Shown one piece after another: positions 45,425 through 52,624 of a DNA stretch of 64,000 bases; within the stretch, counting starts at the first letter, position 1, and the number at the start of each line of letters is the position of its first letter. Origin of the DNA: Janibacter sp. Soil728 (GTDB taxonomy: Bacteria; Actinomycetota; Actinomycetes; Actinomycetales; Dermatophilaceae); NCBI RefSeq assembly GCF_001428305.1, contig NZ_LMRZ01000005.1, positions 62,001-126,000 on the forward strand, written 5' to 3'. Both the position numbers and the translations under genes were made by a program. The notes beneath the pieces are model-generated. The model was not told where the DNA came from, ran no database searches, and saw only the letters and a program-made list of their open reading frames with translations.

Positions 45425-46651
45425 TCAGACGTCGGGATGGGCGGCGAACGCGTCAGCGATCAGTGGCGCGACGATCTCACGCTGCCAGGGACGCACTCCG
45501 AGCGCCGCCAAGGAGTCGGCGAAGGCCTCGGGGGAGAGCTGCGCCGGCGGTGTCCAGATGACCCGACGAAGGGGGTCGGGCGAGCAGACATTCTCGATCG
45601 GGATCGTGTGCTCCTGGGCAAAGACGCTCAGCCGCTCACGGGTGTCCGACAACCGCTCGGCGGCGACCGGGTCACGGCTCACCCACGAGCGCTGCGGGGG
45701 TGGGCCGTCGGACTTCACGGATGCGGGGGGCAGCTCGTCCTCGGCCATGGCCCGAGCGCGGGAGACGGCCTCGAGCCAGGCCCGCTGGCTGCGCTGGATG
45801 GCTCGGTGCCCGCGCGGCAGGTCGCCGGGGGAGTCGGGGTTGGCGAGCGCGATGTCGACGAGTGCGGTGTCGGGGATGACCCGTCCCGGCGAGGTGTCGC
45901 GGTCGCGGGCGATGCGGTCGCGCTCGTACCAGAGCTCACGGACGGTCGCGAGGACGCGTGGCTGGCGGATCTTGTGCAGGCCGGAGGTGCGCCGCCACGG
46001 GTCCTCCTTGACCGCAGGACGCCAGGTGAGGAGGGACTCGAACTCCTGCCGGGCCCACTCGCTCTTGCCCTGCTCGGCCAGGTCGATGCCCATGAGGTTG
46101 CGCACCTCGGTGAGCACCTCGACGTCGAGCGCGGCGTAGCGCAGCCACGGCTCGGGAAGCGGCCGGGTGGACCAGTCGACGGCCGAGTGCTCCTTGGCCA
46201 GACTGATCCCGAGGTAGTGCTCGATGACGGCGGCGAGCCCGACGCGGGGGAGCCCGATCAGCCGCGCGGCGAGCTCGGTGTCGAAGATCTGACGGGGCCG
46301 CAGACCGACCTCGGCCAGACAGGTCAGGTCCTGCGTCGCGGCGTGCAGGATCCACTCGCCGGTGCCGATGGCCCGGTCCAGCGGGGCCAGGTCCGGTAGG
46401 TAGACGGGGTCGATGAGCCAGGTGCCGGAGCCCTCGCGCCGCACCTGCACCAGGTAGGCGGCCTGCCCGTAGCGGTACCCGGAGGCGCGCTCGGCGTCCA
46501 GCGCGACCGGGCCGTAGCCAGCGGCGATCGCGGAGGCGCAGTCGTCGAGCTCGGACTCGCGCGTGATGACGGGCGGGACGCCCTCGGCAGGTTCGGTGAG
46601 GACGGGGAGAGGCGCGGCCTCGCTCCCTTCGCTCTCATGGTCCTCGCTCAC
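45425..46651 (-). CDS. rnd: Ribonuclease D (DEDDy 3'-5' exoribonuclease with HRDC domain)
   Basis: A 408-residue exoribonuclease involved in tRNA 3' processing and RNA turnover. Catalytic acidic residues appear in PVALDAERASGYRY (motif ExoI), ILHAATQDLTCLAEVGL (ExoII) and WLRYAALDVEVL (ExoIII, with Tyr). An HRDC domain follows from about residue 215 (RIARDRDTSPGRVIPD), and a C-terminal HRDC-like domain completes it. The start is a GTG at 46651 that overlaps the DUF3000 stop by four bases, so the two are coupled. The same DUF3000-RNase D pair is seen in mycobacteria. Confidence 0.9.
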   Translation of the reverse strand: MSEDHESEGSEAAPLPVLTEPAEGVPPVITRESELDDCASAIAAGYGPVALDAERASGYRYGQAAYLVQVRREGSGTWLIDPVYLPDLAPLDRAIGTGEWILHAATQDLTCLAEVGLRPRQIFDTELAARLIGLPRVGLAAVIEHYLGISLAKEHSAVDWSTRPLPEPWLRYAALDVEVLTEVRNLMGIDLAEQGKSEWARQEFESLLTWRPAVKEDPWRRTSGLHKIRQPRVLATVRELWYERDRIARDRDTSPGRVIPDTALVDIALANPDSPGDLPRGHRAIQRSQRAWLEAVSRARAMAEDELPPASVKSDGPPPQRSWVSRDPVAAERLSDTRERLSVFAQEHTIPIENVCSPDPLRRVIWTPPAQLSPEAFADSLAALGVRPWQREIVAPLIADAFAAHPDV

Positions 46652-47229
46652 CGGCGCCGTCCCGGGAGGGCCACGACTCCTGAGGGCAGTGGCGGCAGAC
46701 CGCCGACCGTGCCCAGCATGTCGACCCACGCCTCGAGGTGGCGACCGACCGACGAGTCGGTGGGGCTCCACGAGGCGCGGATCTCCATCTCGACCTCAGG
46801 CTCGCGCGCCTCGAGGTCGGCGAAGGACTCCGAGACGACGTGGGTGACGGTGCCGGCGAGGTTGACCGGGTCGATGTCATGGGACTCGAGCGCATCGGTC
46901 AGCCAGGACCAGCCGACGGCGCCGAGCATCGGGTCACCCGCGACCTCGGCCTCGAGCTCGGCCCGGGAGAAGGTGACGACGCGCCATGCGCTGCCCCACG
47001 GCTCGGGCTCGTCCGGGTCGTGCAGCAGGACGAAGCGACCGGTCGCGATGTCCTCGTTGTCGGCGGGGTCGACGATGTCGGCGGTCATCGCCACGGCATG
47101 GGGGGCCAAGCGCGTCGGCGCGGGGACCTCGGTGAGTCGGACCTCAGGTCGCAGTCGGGCCGCGTGCAGAGTGCGCAGCGCGTGCGCGAAGTCCGGGGAC
47201 TGCACATCGGAGATCTGTCGGGTTGCCAC
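46648..47229 (-). CDS. DUF3000 family protein
   Basis: A 193-residue protein of the DUF3000 family, function unknown. It begins with a helical segment (FAHALRTLHAARLRPEVRL), continues with FVLLHDPDEPEPWGSAWRVVTF, and ends in a conserved SWSPTD and HLEAWVDMLGTVGGLPPLP. No membrane segment or catalytic motif is seen. The GTG at 47229 is 6 nt from a TAGTCT -10 box, so the transcript is probably leaderless. It is translationally coupled to RNase D and diverges from hemE. Confidence 0.88.
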   Translation of the reverse strand: MATRQISDVQSPDFAHALRTLHAARLRPEVRLTEVPAPTRLAPHAVAMTADIVDPADNEDIATGRFVLLHDPDEPEPWGSAWRVVTFSRAELEAEVAGDPMLGAVGWSWLTDALESHDIDPVNLAGTVTHVVSESFADLEAREPEVEMEIRASWSPTDSSVGRHLEAWVDMLGTVGGLPPLPSGVVALPGRRR

Positions 47230-47235
47230 CCCGTG

Positions 47236-47241
47236 AGACTA
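47236..47241 (-). promoter_or_regulatory. Candidate -10 box (TAGTCT), leaderless start of DUF3000
   Basis: Minus-strand TAGTCT ends 6 nt before the GTG at 47229. Confidence 0.4.
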
Positions 47242-47320
47242 GGTCTCGGGGAGCGGCAGACGCGGGAAGGCACGCCGTGGAGCGGGGAGACACCGGGGGA
47301 GCTCCCTGGGGCCTGCATGG

Positions 47321-47326
47321 GATGAT
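47321..47326 (+). promoter_or_regulatory. Candidate -10 box (GATGAT), leaderless start of hemE
   Basis: GATGAT ends 6 nt before the GTG at 47333; no Shine-Dalgarno sequence is present. Confidence 0.3.
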
Positions 47327-47332
47327 GCGGCC

Positions 47333-48376
47333 GTGACGAACTCAGCCGATCCTTCCGACAGCCCCCTGGTCCGCGCGGCCCGAGGGGAGTCCGTCCCGCA
47401 CACGCCGGTGTGGTTCATGCGTCAGGCCGGGCGCTCGCTGCCCGAGTACCGCGAGCTGCGTCGCGGGACCGACATGCTGCAGGCCTGCCGCACCCCGGAC
47501 CTCGTCACCGAGATCACCCTGCAGCCGGTGCGCCGCCACCGGGTCGACGCGGCGATCTTCTTCTCCGACATCGTCGTGCCGCTCGAGGCCACCGGTATCG
47601 AGATCGACATCGAGCCCGGCGTCGGTCCGGTCCTGGACGACCCCTTCGAGTCCCGCGCCGACCTCGACCGGATCCCCGAGCTGACTCCCGAGATGATCCC
47701 CGACATCGCCGAGTCGGTCCGCCGTACGGTCCTCGAGCTGGGCTCGACGCCGCTCATCGGGTTCGCCGGCGCCCCCTTCACCCTCGCGTCTTACCTGATC
47801 GAGGGCGGGCCGAGCAAGAACCACGAGCTGACCAAGTCGCTCATGCACGGTGACCCCCAGCTGTGGAACGACCTGTGCGAGCGTCTGACGCAGATCTCTG
47901 CGGCCTTCCTCAAGGTCCAGGTCGAGGCGGGCGCCAGCGCGGTCCAGCTCTTCGACTCGTGGGCCGGGTTCCTCTCCCGCGCCGACTACCGCAAGTACGT
48001 CCTCCCGCACAGCCGGGCGACGCTGGCCGCGCTCGCCGACTCCGGTGTCCCGCGCATCCACTTCGGTGTCGGCACCGGCGAGCTGCTCCCGGACATGGCC
48101 GACGCCGGGACCGAGGTCATCGGTGTGGACTACCGCGTCAACCTCGCGGACGCCATCGAGCGGGTCGGCGGCAACCAGCCGGTCCAGGGCAACCTCGACC
48201 CCGCGCTGCTCTTCGCCCCCTGGGAGGTCGTCGAGCGCGAGGTCCGCCGCATCCTCGAGGAGGGGCGTGCGGCGCCCGGCCACATCTTCAACCTCGGTCA
48301 TGGGGTCCTCCCGGACACCGACCCCGTGGTCCTCACCCGCGTCGTCGAGCTGGTCCACGAGGTCAGCGCGCGCTGA
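47333..48376 (+). CDS. hemE: Uroporphyrinogen decarboxylase
   Basis: A 347-residue decarboxylase converting uroporphyrinogen III to coproporphyrinogen III. The N-terminal signature [19 protein letters not shown] carries the substrate-binding arginines, followed by [29 protein letters not shown] and the C-terminal [11 protein letters not shown] and [13 protein letters not shown]. Length is standard. It heads the heme group in this region. Its end faces the DUF4349 gene with a 3-bp gap and no terminator; the next heme genes lie beyond that convergent gene. Confidence 0.96.
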   Translation: MTNSADPSDSPLVRAARGESVPHTPVWFMRQAGRSLPEYRELRRGTDMLQACRTPDLVTEITLQPVRRHRVDAAIFFSDIVVPLEATGIEIDIEPGVGPVLDDPFESRADLDRIPELTPEMIPDIAESVRRTVLELGSTPLIGFAGAPFTLASYLIEGGPSKNHELTKSLMHGDPQLWNDLCERLTQISAAFLKVQVEAGASAVQLFDSWAGFLSRADYRKYVLPHSRATLAALADSGVPRIHFGVGTGELLPDMADAGTEVIGVDYRVNLADAIERVGGNQPVQGNLDPALLFAPWEVVEREVRRILEEGRAAPGHIFNLGHGVLPDTDPVVLTRVVELVHEVSAR

Positions 48377-48379
48377 CGC

Positions 48380-49339
48380 TCACTCGTCGGTGGTCGCGAC
48401 CACCGGTGCCGGGCGAGTGGTGCGACGGCGCAGCCACCAGAGCCCGGGGGCCAGCAGCACCAGTCCGGTGAGGGCGAAGGGGGTGATCGCCCCGAGCGCG
48501 GTCAGCCCGACCGTCAGCGCGGAGGTGAAGGCACCCCAGCCCTCGCTGAGCCCGGCGACGAACCCGCTCGCCTCCTCCTCGGAGGCATCGGTCCCGGTCG
48601 CGTCGGTGGACAGGCTGACGGTGATCGGTGCGGTGGCGGTGCGCTGCTCCAGCGACTTCTGCTGACTCGTCATCGACTCCAGATCCGCCTCGCGGGTGGA
48701 CAGCTCGCGCTCGAGCGTGACGATCTGGTCGAGGTCGTCGGTGGAGTCGATGAGCGTGCGCAGGCGCTCGACCGACTTCGTCTTGGTGCGCACCCGCGCC
48801 GTGGTGTCGGTGTACTGCGACGTGAGGTCCTCGGCGCTGCTCGCGCGCTTGGTGACCTTGCCGAGCTCAGAGAGGTCCGTGGTCGTGGAGTCGAGCTTGT
48901 CGACGGGGACGGTGATGGTGATCTCTGCCCAGGAGCGGCCCCCTTCGTACGTGGCGGCGCGAGAGTCCTCGTCGGACACGTAGCCGCCGGCCGTGCGGGC
49001 CGTGGAGCGCACCTTGGCGGCCGCCTGCTCGAGGTCCTCGACGGTGAGCGACAGGCTGGCCGTGCGCGCGATGCGTGCGTCGGCGGGGGCCTTGTAGCCG
49101 CTCGCGGCGCTGCTGCCTGAGCCACTGTCGCCTGAGCCCTTGCCCTGACCGCCGGAGGCGGAGCTCGCGGCCGACTCCGGCCGCGCGTCCGAGTCGCCGC
49201 CTCTCGCCTGCGACTGGTGGGGGACCGAGTCGCCGCCCTCGGAGCTGGCGCCCGAGTCGCTGCCGACGGCGCACCCGGTGAGCGCCAGCCCGCCGGCCGC
49301 GACCAGTGCTGCCCATCGCCCGTGTGTCGTCCTGGTCAT
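48380..49339 (-). CDS. DUF4349 family lipoprotein
   Basis: A 319-residue membrane-anchored lipoprotein. The signal ends in the lipobox LALTGC (Cys23). A low-complexity Ser/Gly/Asp linker (to ~95) leads to the DUF4349 domain (IARTASLSLTVEDLEQAAAK, then GGYVSDEDSRA), a coiled-coil (VERLRTLIDSTDDLDQIVTLE) and a C-terminal transmembrane helix (~285-305) with a basic tail. Function is unknown. AGGGGG lies upstream of the ATG at 49339. It sits between hemE and the protoporphyrinogen-oxidase-like gene on the opposite strand, interrupting the heme group. Confidence 0.88.
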   Translation of the reverse strand: MTRTTHGRWAALVAAGGLALTGCAVGSDSGASSEGGDSVPHQSQARGGDSDARPESAASSASGGQGKGSGDSGSGSSAASGYKAPADARIARTASLSLTVEDLEQAAAKVRSTARTAGGYVSDEDSRAATYEGGRSWAEITITVPVDKLDSTTTDLSELGKVTKRASSAEDLTSQYTDTTARVRTKTKSVERLRTLIDSTDDLDQIVTLERELSTREADLESMTSQQKSLEQRTATAPITVSLSTDATGTDASEEEASGFVAGLSEGWGAFTSALTVGLTALGAITPFALTGLVLLAPGLWWLRRRTTRPAPVVATTDE

Positions 49340-49432
49340 TTTTGAACCCCCTGCTCGGTGGCCGGGTGATCCCGGCCGTCTGATGGTGCTGTGACGGGGT
49401 GAGGTGGTGGATCGGTTCCATCGACGTGGTGG

Positions 49433-49438
49433 GAGAGT
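49433..49438 (+). promoter_or_regulatory. Weak candidate -10 box (GAGAGT) for the coproporphyrinogen oxidase gene
   Basis: GAGAGT ends 7 nt before the ATG at 49446. It is a poor hexamer, but there is no ribosome binding site either. Confidence 0.22.
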
Positions 49439-49445
49439 TGGGGGC

Positions 49446-50894
49446 ATGGGTCAGCGCGTTGTCGTCATCGGTGGGGGACTGGCCGGCCTGGCCACCGCCC
49501 ACCATCTGCTGCACGCCCGCCCGGACCTCGACCTGACCCTCCTGGACGGCGCCGACCGGCTCGGCGGCAAGGTCCGCCAGCAGACCGTCGGCGGCGTGAG
49601 AGTCGACGTCGGTGCCGAGTCGATCGTCGCGAGCAGCGTCGCGGCACGGGAGCTCTTCGCCGAGCTCGGGCTGGCCGAGCAGGTCGTGCACCCCGAGCCC
49701 GTCCCGGCGTCCTTCTGGTCCCGAGGTGCGCGTCATGCCATCCCCGGCCGCACCTTCATGGGTGTCCCCGGTCCGCAGACCGACCTCACGGGTCTCCTCG
49801 ACGAAGGGGAGGTCGCTCGCGCCGCGCAGCCGGCCCCCTTCGTCCTCGAGAGCGATGACGTGACGATCGCCGACGCGGTGGGCGCCGTCTACGGGAGGGC
49901 GGTCGTCGACCGGGTCGTCGAGCCCCTCCTCGGTGGGGTCTACGCCGGTCGCGTCGACCACCTGTCGTTGCGCTCGACGATGCCTGCGCTGTGGGCGGCG
50001 ATGGTCGGCGGGCGGTCCATGCCGGCGGCCGTCGAGTCGCTGCTCCCACCGCCGACGTCGACGCCGCGCCCCCGGGTGATGGGCCTGGCCGGCGGGGTCG
50101 GCACGCTCGTCGGGGCCTTGTGGCGCAGCGTGCTCGACGCCGGGGGCCACGTGGAGGGTGCCACCCTCGTGCGCCGGATCGAGCGCACGCAGTCGGGGTG
50201 GCGAGTGGTCTCCGGCGCGACCAACGCGGAGGTCGCTCGGGATGCGGACCTCGTCGTCGTCTCGACCCCTGCTGCAGCGACCTCTCGTCTCCTGGCCGAC
50301 CACGCACCGGCAGCAGCGAGCGCACTCGGAGGCATCGAGTACGCATCGATGGCGGTCATGACGATCGCCCTGCCCGCCCTTCGAGACGGTCGCTTCGCGA
50401 CGTCCTCCGGCAACGGGGTGGGCGCGCTGCCCGGCAGCGGCTTCCTCGTCCCCGCGGTCGACGGACGGCCGATCAAGGCGAGCACCTTCTCCGCCTCCAA
50501 GTGGGCCTGGGTGCGTGAGGCCGCCGATGACGTGGTGCTCCTGCGCGCCTCAGCCGGTCGAGCCGGCGAGGTCGCCACCCTCCAGCGCGACGACGCCGAC
50601 CTCGTCGCCGACGCGCTCGCCGAGATCGGCAGCGCCCTCCGCACCGACCTGCCGCGGCCCGTCGATGCCCACGTGCAGCGCTGGGGCGGCGGTCTGCCGC
50701 AGTACGACCTCGGGCACACTGGACGGGTCGCCGCGGTGCGCTCCGCGGTGGCCGGCCTGCCCGGTCTCGAGGTGACCGGTGCCGCCTACGACGGAGTGGG
50801 CATCGGCGCGGTCCTGACCGGTGCCGCCGAGACCGCCACGACGATCCTCGATGCTCTTCCCCCTTCGTCCACCATCCGACAGGAGCCCAGATGA
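49446..50894 (+). CDS. cgoX: Coproporphyrinogen III oxidase, oxygen-dependent flavoprotein (HemG/HemY type)
   Basis: A 482-residue FAD enzyme. The N-terminal dinucleotide fold is [17 protein letters not shown] with [14 protein letters not shown]. Middle segments [20 protein letters not shown] and the C-terminal [13 protein letters not shown] are typical of the family. In actinobacteria this branch oxidises coproporphyrinogen III to coproporphyrin III. Residues about 312-323 ([12 protein letters not shown]) look inserted, and their DNA (50377-50408) resembles the interspersed hairpin element. The stop overlaps the chdC start by four bases. Confidence 0.92.
   Translation: MGQRVVVIGGGLAGLATAHHLLHARPDLDLTLLDGADRLGGKVRQQTVGGVRVDVGAESIVASSVAARELFAELGLAEQVVHPEPVPASFWSRGARHAIPGRTFMGVPGPQTDLTGLLDEGEVARAAQPAPFVLESDDVTIADAVGAVYGRAVVDRVVEPLLGGVYAGRVDHLSLRSTMPALWAAMVGGRSMPAAVESLLPPPTSTPRPRVMGLAGGVGTLVGALWRSVLDAGGHVEGATLVRRIERTQSGWRVVSGATNAEVARDADLVVVSTPAAATSRLLADHAPAAASALGGIEYASMAVMTIALPALRDGRFATSSGNGVGALPGSGFLVPAVDGRPIKASTFSASKWAWVREAADDVVLLRASAGRAGEVATLQRDDADLVADALAEIGSALRTDLPRPVDAHVQRWGGGLPQYDLGHTGRVAAVRSAVAGLPGLEVTGAAYDGVGIGAVLTGAAETATTILDALPPSSTIRQEPR
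50377..50408. repeat. Interspersed hairpin element, copy D, inside a coding sequence
   Basis: CCCTTCGAGACG, stem GTCGC-TTC-GCGAC, then GTCCTCCG. It keeps the architecture of intergenic copies A-C but is read in frame as part of the oxidase. Confidence 0.5.
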
Positions 50895-51610
50895 CCACGA
50901 GGCCCAGCCCCGCCAAGCCCACCCGCGAGCAGCTCGAGGCGATCAACAGCAGCGTGCACTACGCGATGTTCTCCGCCTTTGCGCTCGTCAACCCGATCGG
51001 TGACGACGACCGAGGCGCGATCACCGAGGAGGTCGAGGCGCTCTTCGCCGAGCTCACCGAGGCCGGCGTGCGCATCCGCGGTGTCTACGACGTCGCCGGT
51101 CTGCGCGCCGACGCGGATGTCCTGATCTGGTGGCACGCGGACGAGATCGAGATGCTCCAGGACGCCTACAAGCGGCTGCTGCGCACCGAGCTCGGCGGTC
51201 ACCTCGACCCGGTGTGGTCCAACGCGGCCGTGCACCGCCAGGCGGAGTTCAACCGCAGCCACATCCCGGCCTTCCTCGCTGGTGACGAGCCGCGCGACTA
51301 CGTGTGCGTCTACCCCTTCGTGCGGTCCTACGACTGGTACGTCCTGGACGACAAGGACCGTCGCGGCATGCTCGCGGAGCACGGTGGCATGGCGCGCGAC
51401 TTCCCGGACGTGCGGGCCAACACCATCCCCGCCTTCGCGCTGGGTGACTACGAGTGGATCCTCGCCTTCGAGGCCGACGAGCTGCACCGCATCGTCGACC
51501 TCATGCGCGAGCTGCGTGCCTCCAAGGCCCGGCTGCACGTGCGCGAAGAGGTCCCCTTCTTCACCGGCCCGCGGGTGAGCGTCGAGGGGCTGGTGGCGGG
51601 GCTGCGTTGA
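50891..51610 (+). CDS. chdC: Coproheme decarboxylase (HemQ/ChdC, chlorite-dismutase-like)
   Basis: A 239-residue enzyme that converts coproheme to heme b in the last step of the coproporphyrin route. The conserved tyrosine lies in [12 protein letters not shown] (~141-152), and His164 in [12 protein letters not shown] is the proximal heme ligand. The C-terminal [15 protein letters not shown] is the family's end. It overlaps the oxidase stop by four bases, so the two enzymes are made together; ferrochelatase, which acts between them, is encoded at 18593. Its stop shares a base with the next membrane-protein gene. Confidence 0.95.
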   Translation: MTTRPSPAKPTREQLEAINSSVHYAMFSAFALVNPIGDDDRGAITEEVEALFAELTEAGVRIRGVYDVAGLRADADVLIWWHADEIEMLQDAYKRLLRTELGGHLDPVWSNAAVHRQAEFNRSHIPAFLAGDEPRDYVCVYPFVRSYDWYVLDDKDRRGMLAEHGGMARDFPDVRANTIPAFALGDYEWILAFEADELHRIVDLMRELRASKARLHVREEVPFFTGPRVSVEGLVAGLR

Positions 51611-52095
51611 TGACCGCCTCGAGCACGCGACTGTCCGGCGAGACCGTGAGCCGGATGGCCGTCCTGGTCGGCGCCTGGCTGTCCCTGGTCTCGTTGCCGC
51701 TGCCGTGGGTGGCCGGTGAGCTCCACCCCGCGAGCTTCCGTCTGCCGCACGACGCGCACGGGGTGTGGCTGGCCCAGCAGATCTGGGACACGTACGCGCC
51801 CGCGAGCGCGACGGTGGCGTTCACCGTGGTCATCGGCACCGTGGTGCTGGCGCTGCTCTGCCACCTCGTGGCCACCACGGGCGCGCGCTGGCCGCTCGCG
51901 GCGACCGCCGCCGTCGTCGTGGCCCTCTTCCTCGTCGTCAGGAGCGGCGTCCAGCTGCCCGGCGAGGGGTCCGACCCTGCGGCCTTCGTCGCGGGCTACC
52001 ACCTCTGGCGAGGGGCGCTGCTGCTGGTCCTGGGTGGTCTCGTCGGGTTCGTGCTCGCCAGCGAGACCACCCAGGAGCGGCGGGTCTTCGACTGA
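51610..52095 (+). CDS. Hypothetical four-helix membrane protein coupled to chdC
   Basis: A 161-residue protein that I do not recognise. Four hydrophobic segments are visible (residues ~17-37, 66-86, 93-112 and 131-150) with short loops; the extracellular loop after helix 1 contains ELHPASFRLPHDAHGVWL. There is no signal peptide or motif. The ATG at 51610 shares its A with the chdC stop, so it is translated with heme enzymes. That could suggest a heme- or redox-linked role, but nothing in the sequence proves it. It converges on msrB with a 2-bp gap. Confidence 0.78.
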   Translation: MTASSTRLSGETVSRMAVLVGAWLSLVSLPLPWVAGELHPASFRLPHDAHGVWLAQQIWDTYAPASATVAFTVVIGTVVLALLCHLVATTGARWPLAATAAVVVALFLVVRSGVQLPGEGSDPAAFVAGYHLWRGALLLVLGGLVGFVLASETTQERRVFD

Positions 52096-52097
52096 GC

Positions 52098-52526
52098 TCA
52101 GCCCTGGGCGGGCCGCAGCGTCATCGAGATCGAGTTGATGCAGTAGCGCTGGTCGGTCGGGGTCTCGTAGCCCTCGCCCTCGAAGACGTGACCCATGTGG
52201 CTGCCGCAGTTGCCGCAGCGCACCTCGACACGGGGACGGCCCGGCAGCGAGTCGTCCTTGATGTACTCGACCCGGTCCTCGGCGAGCGGGCTGTAGAAGC
52301 TCGGCCAGCCGCAGTGGCTCTCGAACTTCGTGCCCGAGGTGAAGAGCTCGGTACCGCAGGCGCGGCAGGCGTAGACACCCTCGGTGGCGGTGTCGGTGTA
52401 CTCCCCGACGAAGGGACGCTCGGTCCCCGCGGCACGGAGCACGGAGTACTCCTCGGGCGAGAGCTCAGCGCGCCACTCTTCTTCGCTCTTGGTGACGGCG
52501 TAGTCGCGGCCGGTGGATTCCATCAT
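52098..52526 (-). CDS. msrB: Peptide-methionine (R)-S-oxide reductase
   Basis: A 142-residue MsrB that repairs methionine-R-sulfoxide in proteins. Four zinc cysteines are in VYACRACGTELF and VRCGNCGSHMGHVF. The substrate region is FESHCGWPSF, and the catalytic cysteine is in RYCINSISM (Cys129). Two adjacent ATGs exist; the one at 52526 has GAGGAG six nt upstream. The heme-msrB neighbourhood is also seen in mycobacteria. It is not coupled to the upstream nuclease gene, whose terminator lies between them. Confidence 0.95.
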   Translation of the reverse strand: MMESTGRDYAVTKSEEEWRAELSPEEYSVLRAAGTERPFVGEYTDTATEGVYACRACGTELFTSGTKFESHCGWPSFYSPLAEDRVEYIKDDSLPGRPRVEVRCGNCGSHMGHVFEGEGYETPTDQRYCINSISMTLRPAQG

Positions 52527-52570
52527 GATCTGCTCCTCGCACTTGGTCTGACCATCATGCAACGCCGAGA

Positions 52571-52592
52571 CCCCCGGACTTTCATCCGGGGG
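52571..52592 (-). terminator. Terminator of the secreted nuclease gene
   Basis: CCCCCGGA and TCCGGGGG enclose a six-base loop (CTTTCA), 33 nt past the nuclease stop on the minus strand. Confidence 0.7.
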
Positions 52593-52624
52593 CCGCGGGC
52601 GCGCGCTGTGGGCGTGGGGTCAGC

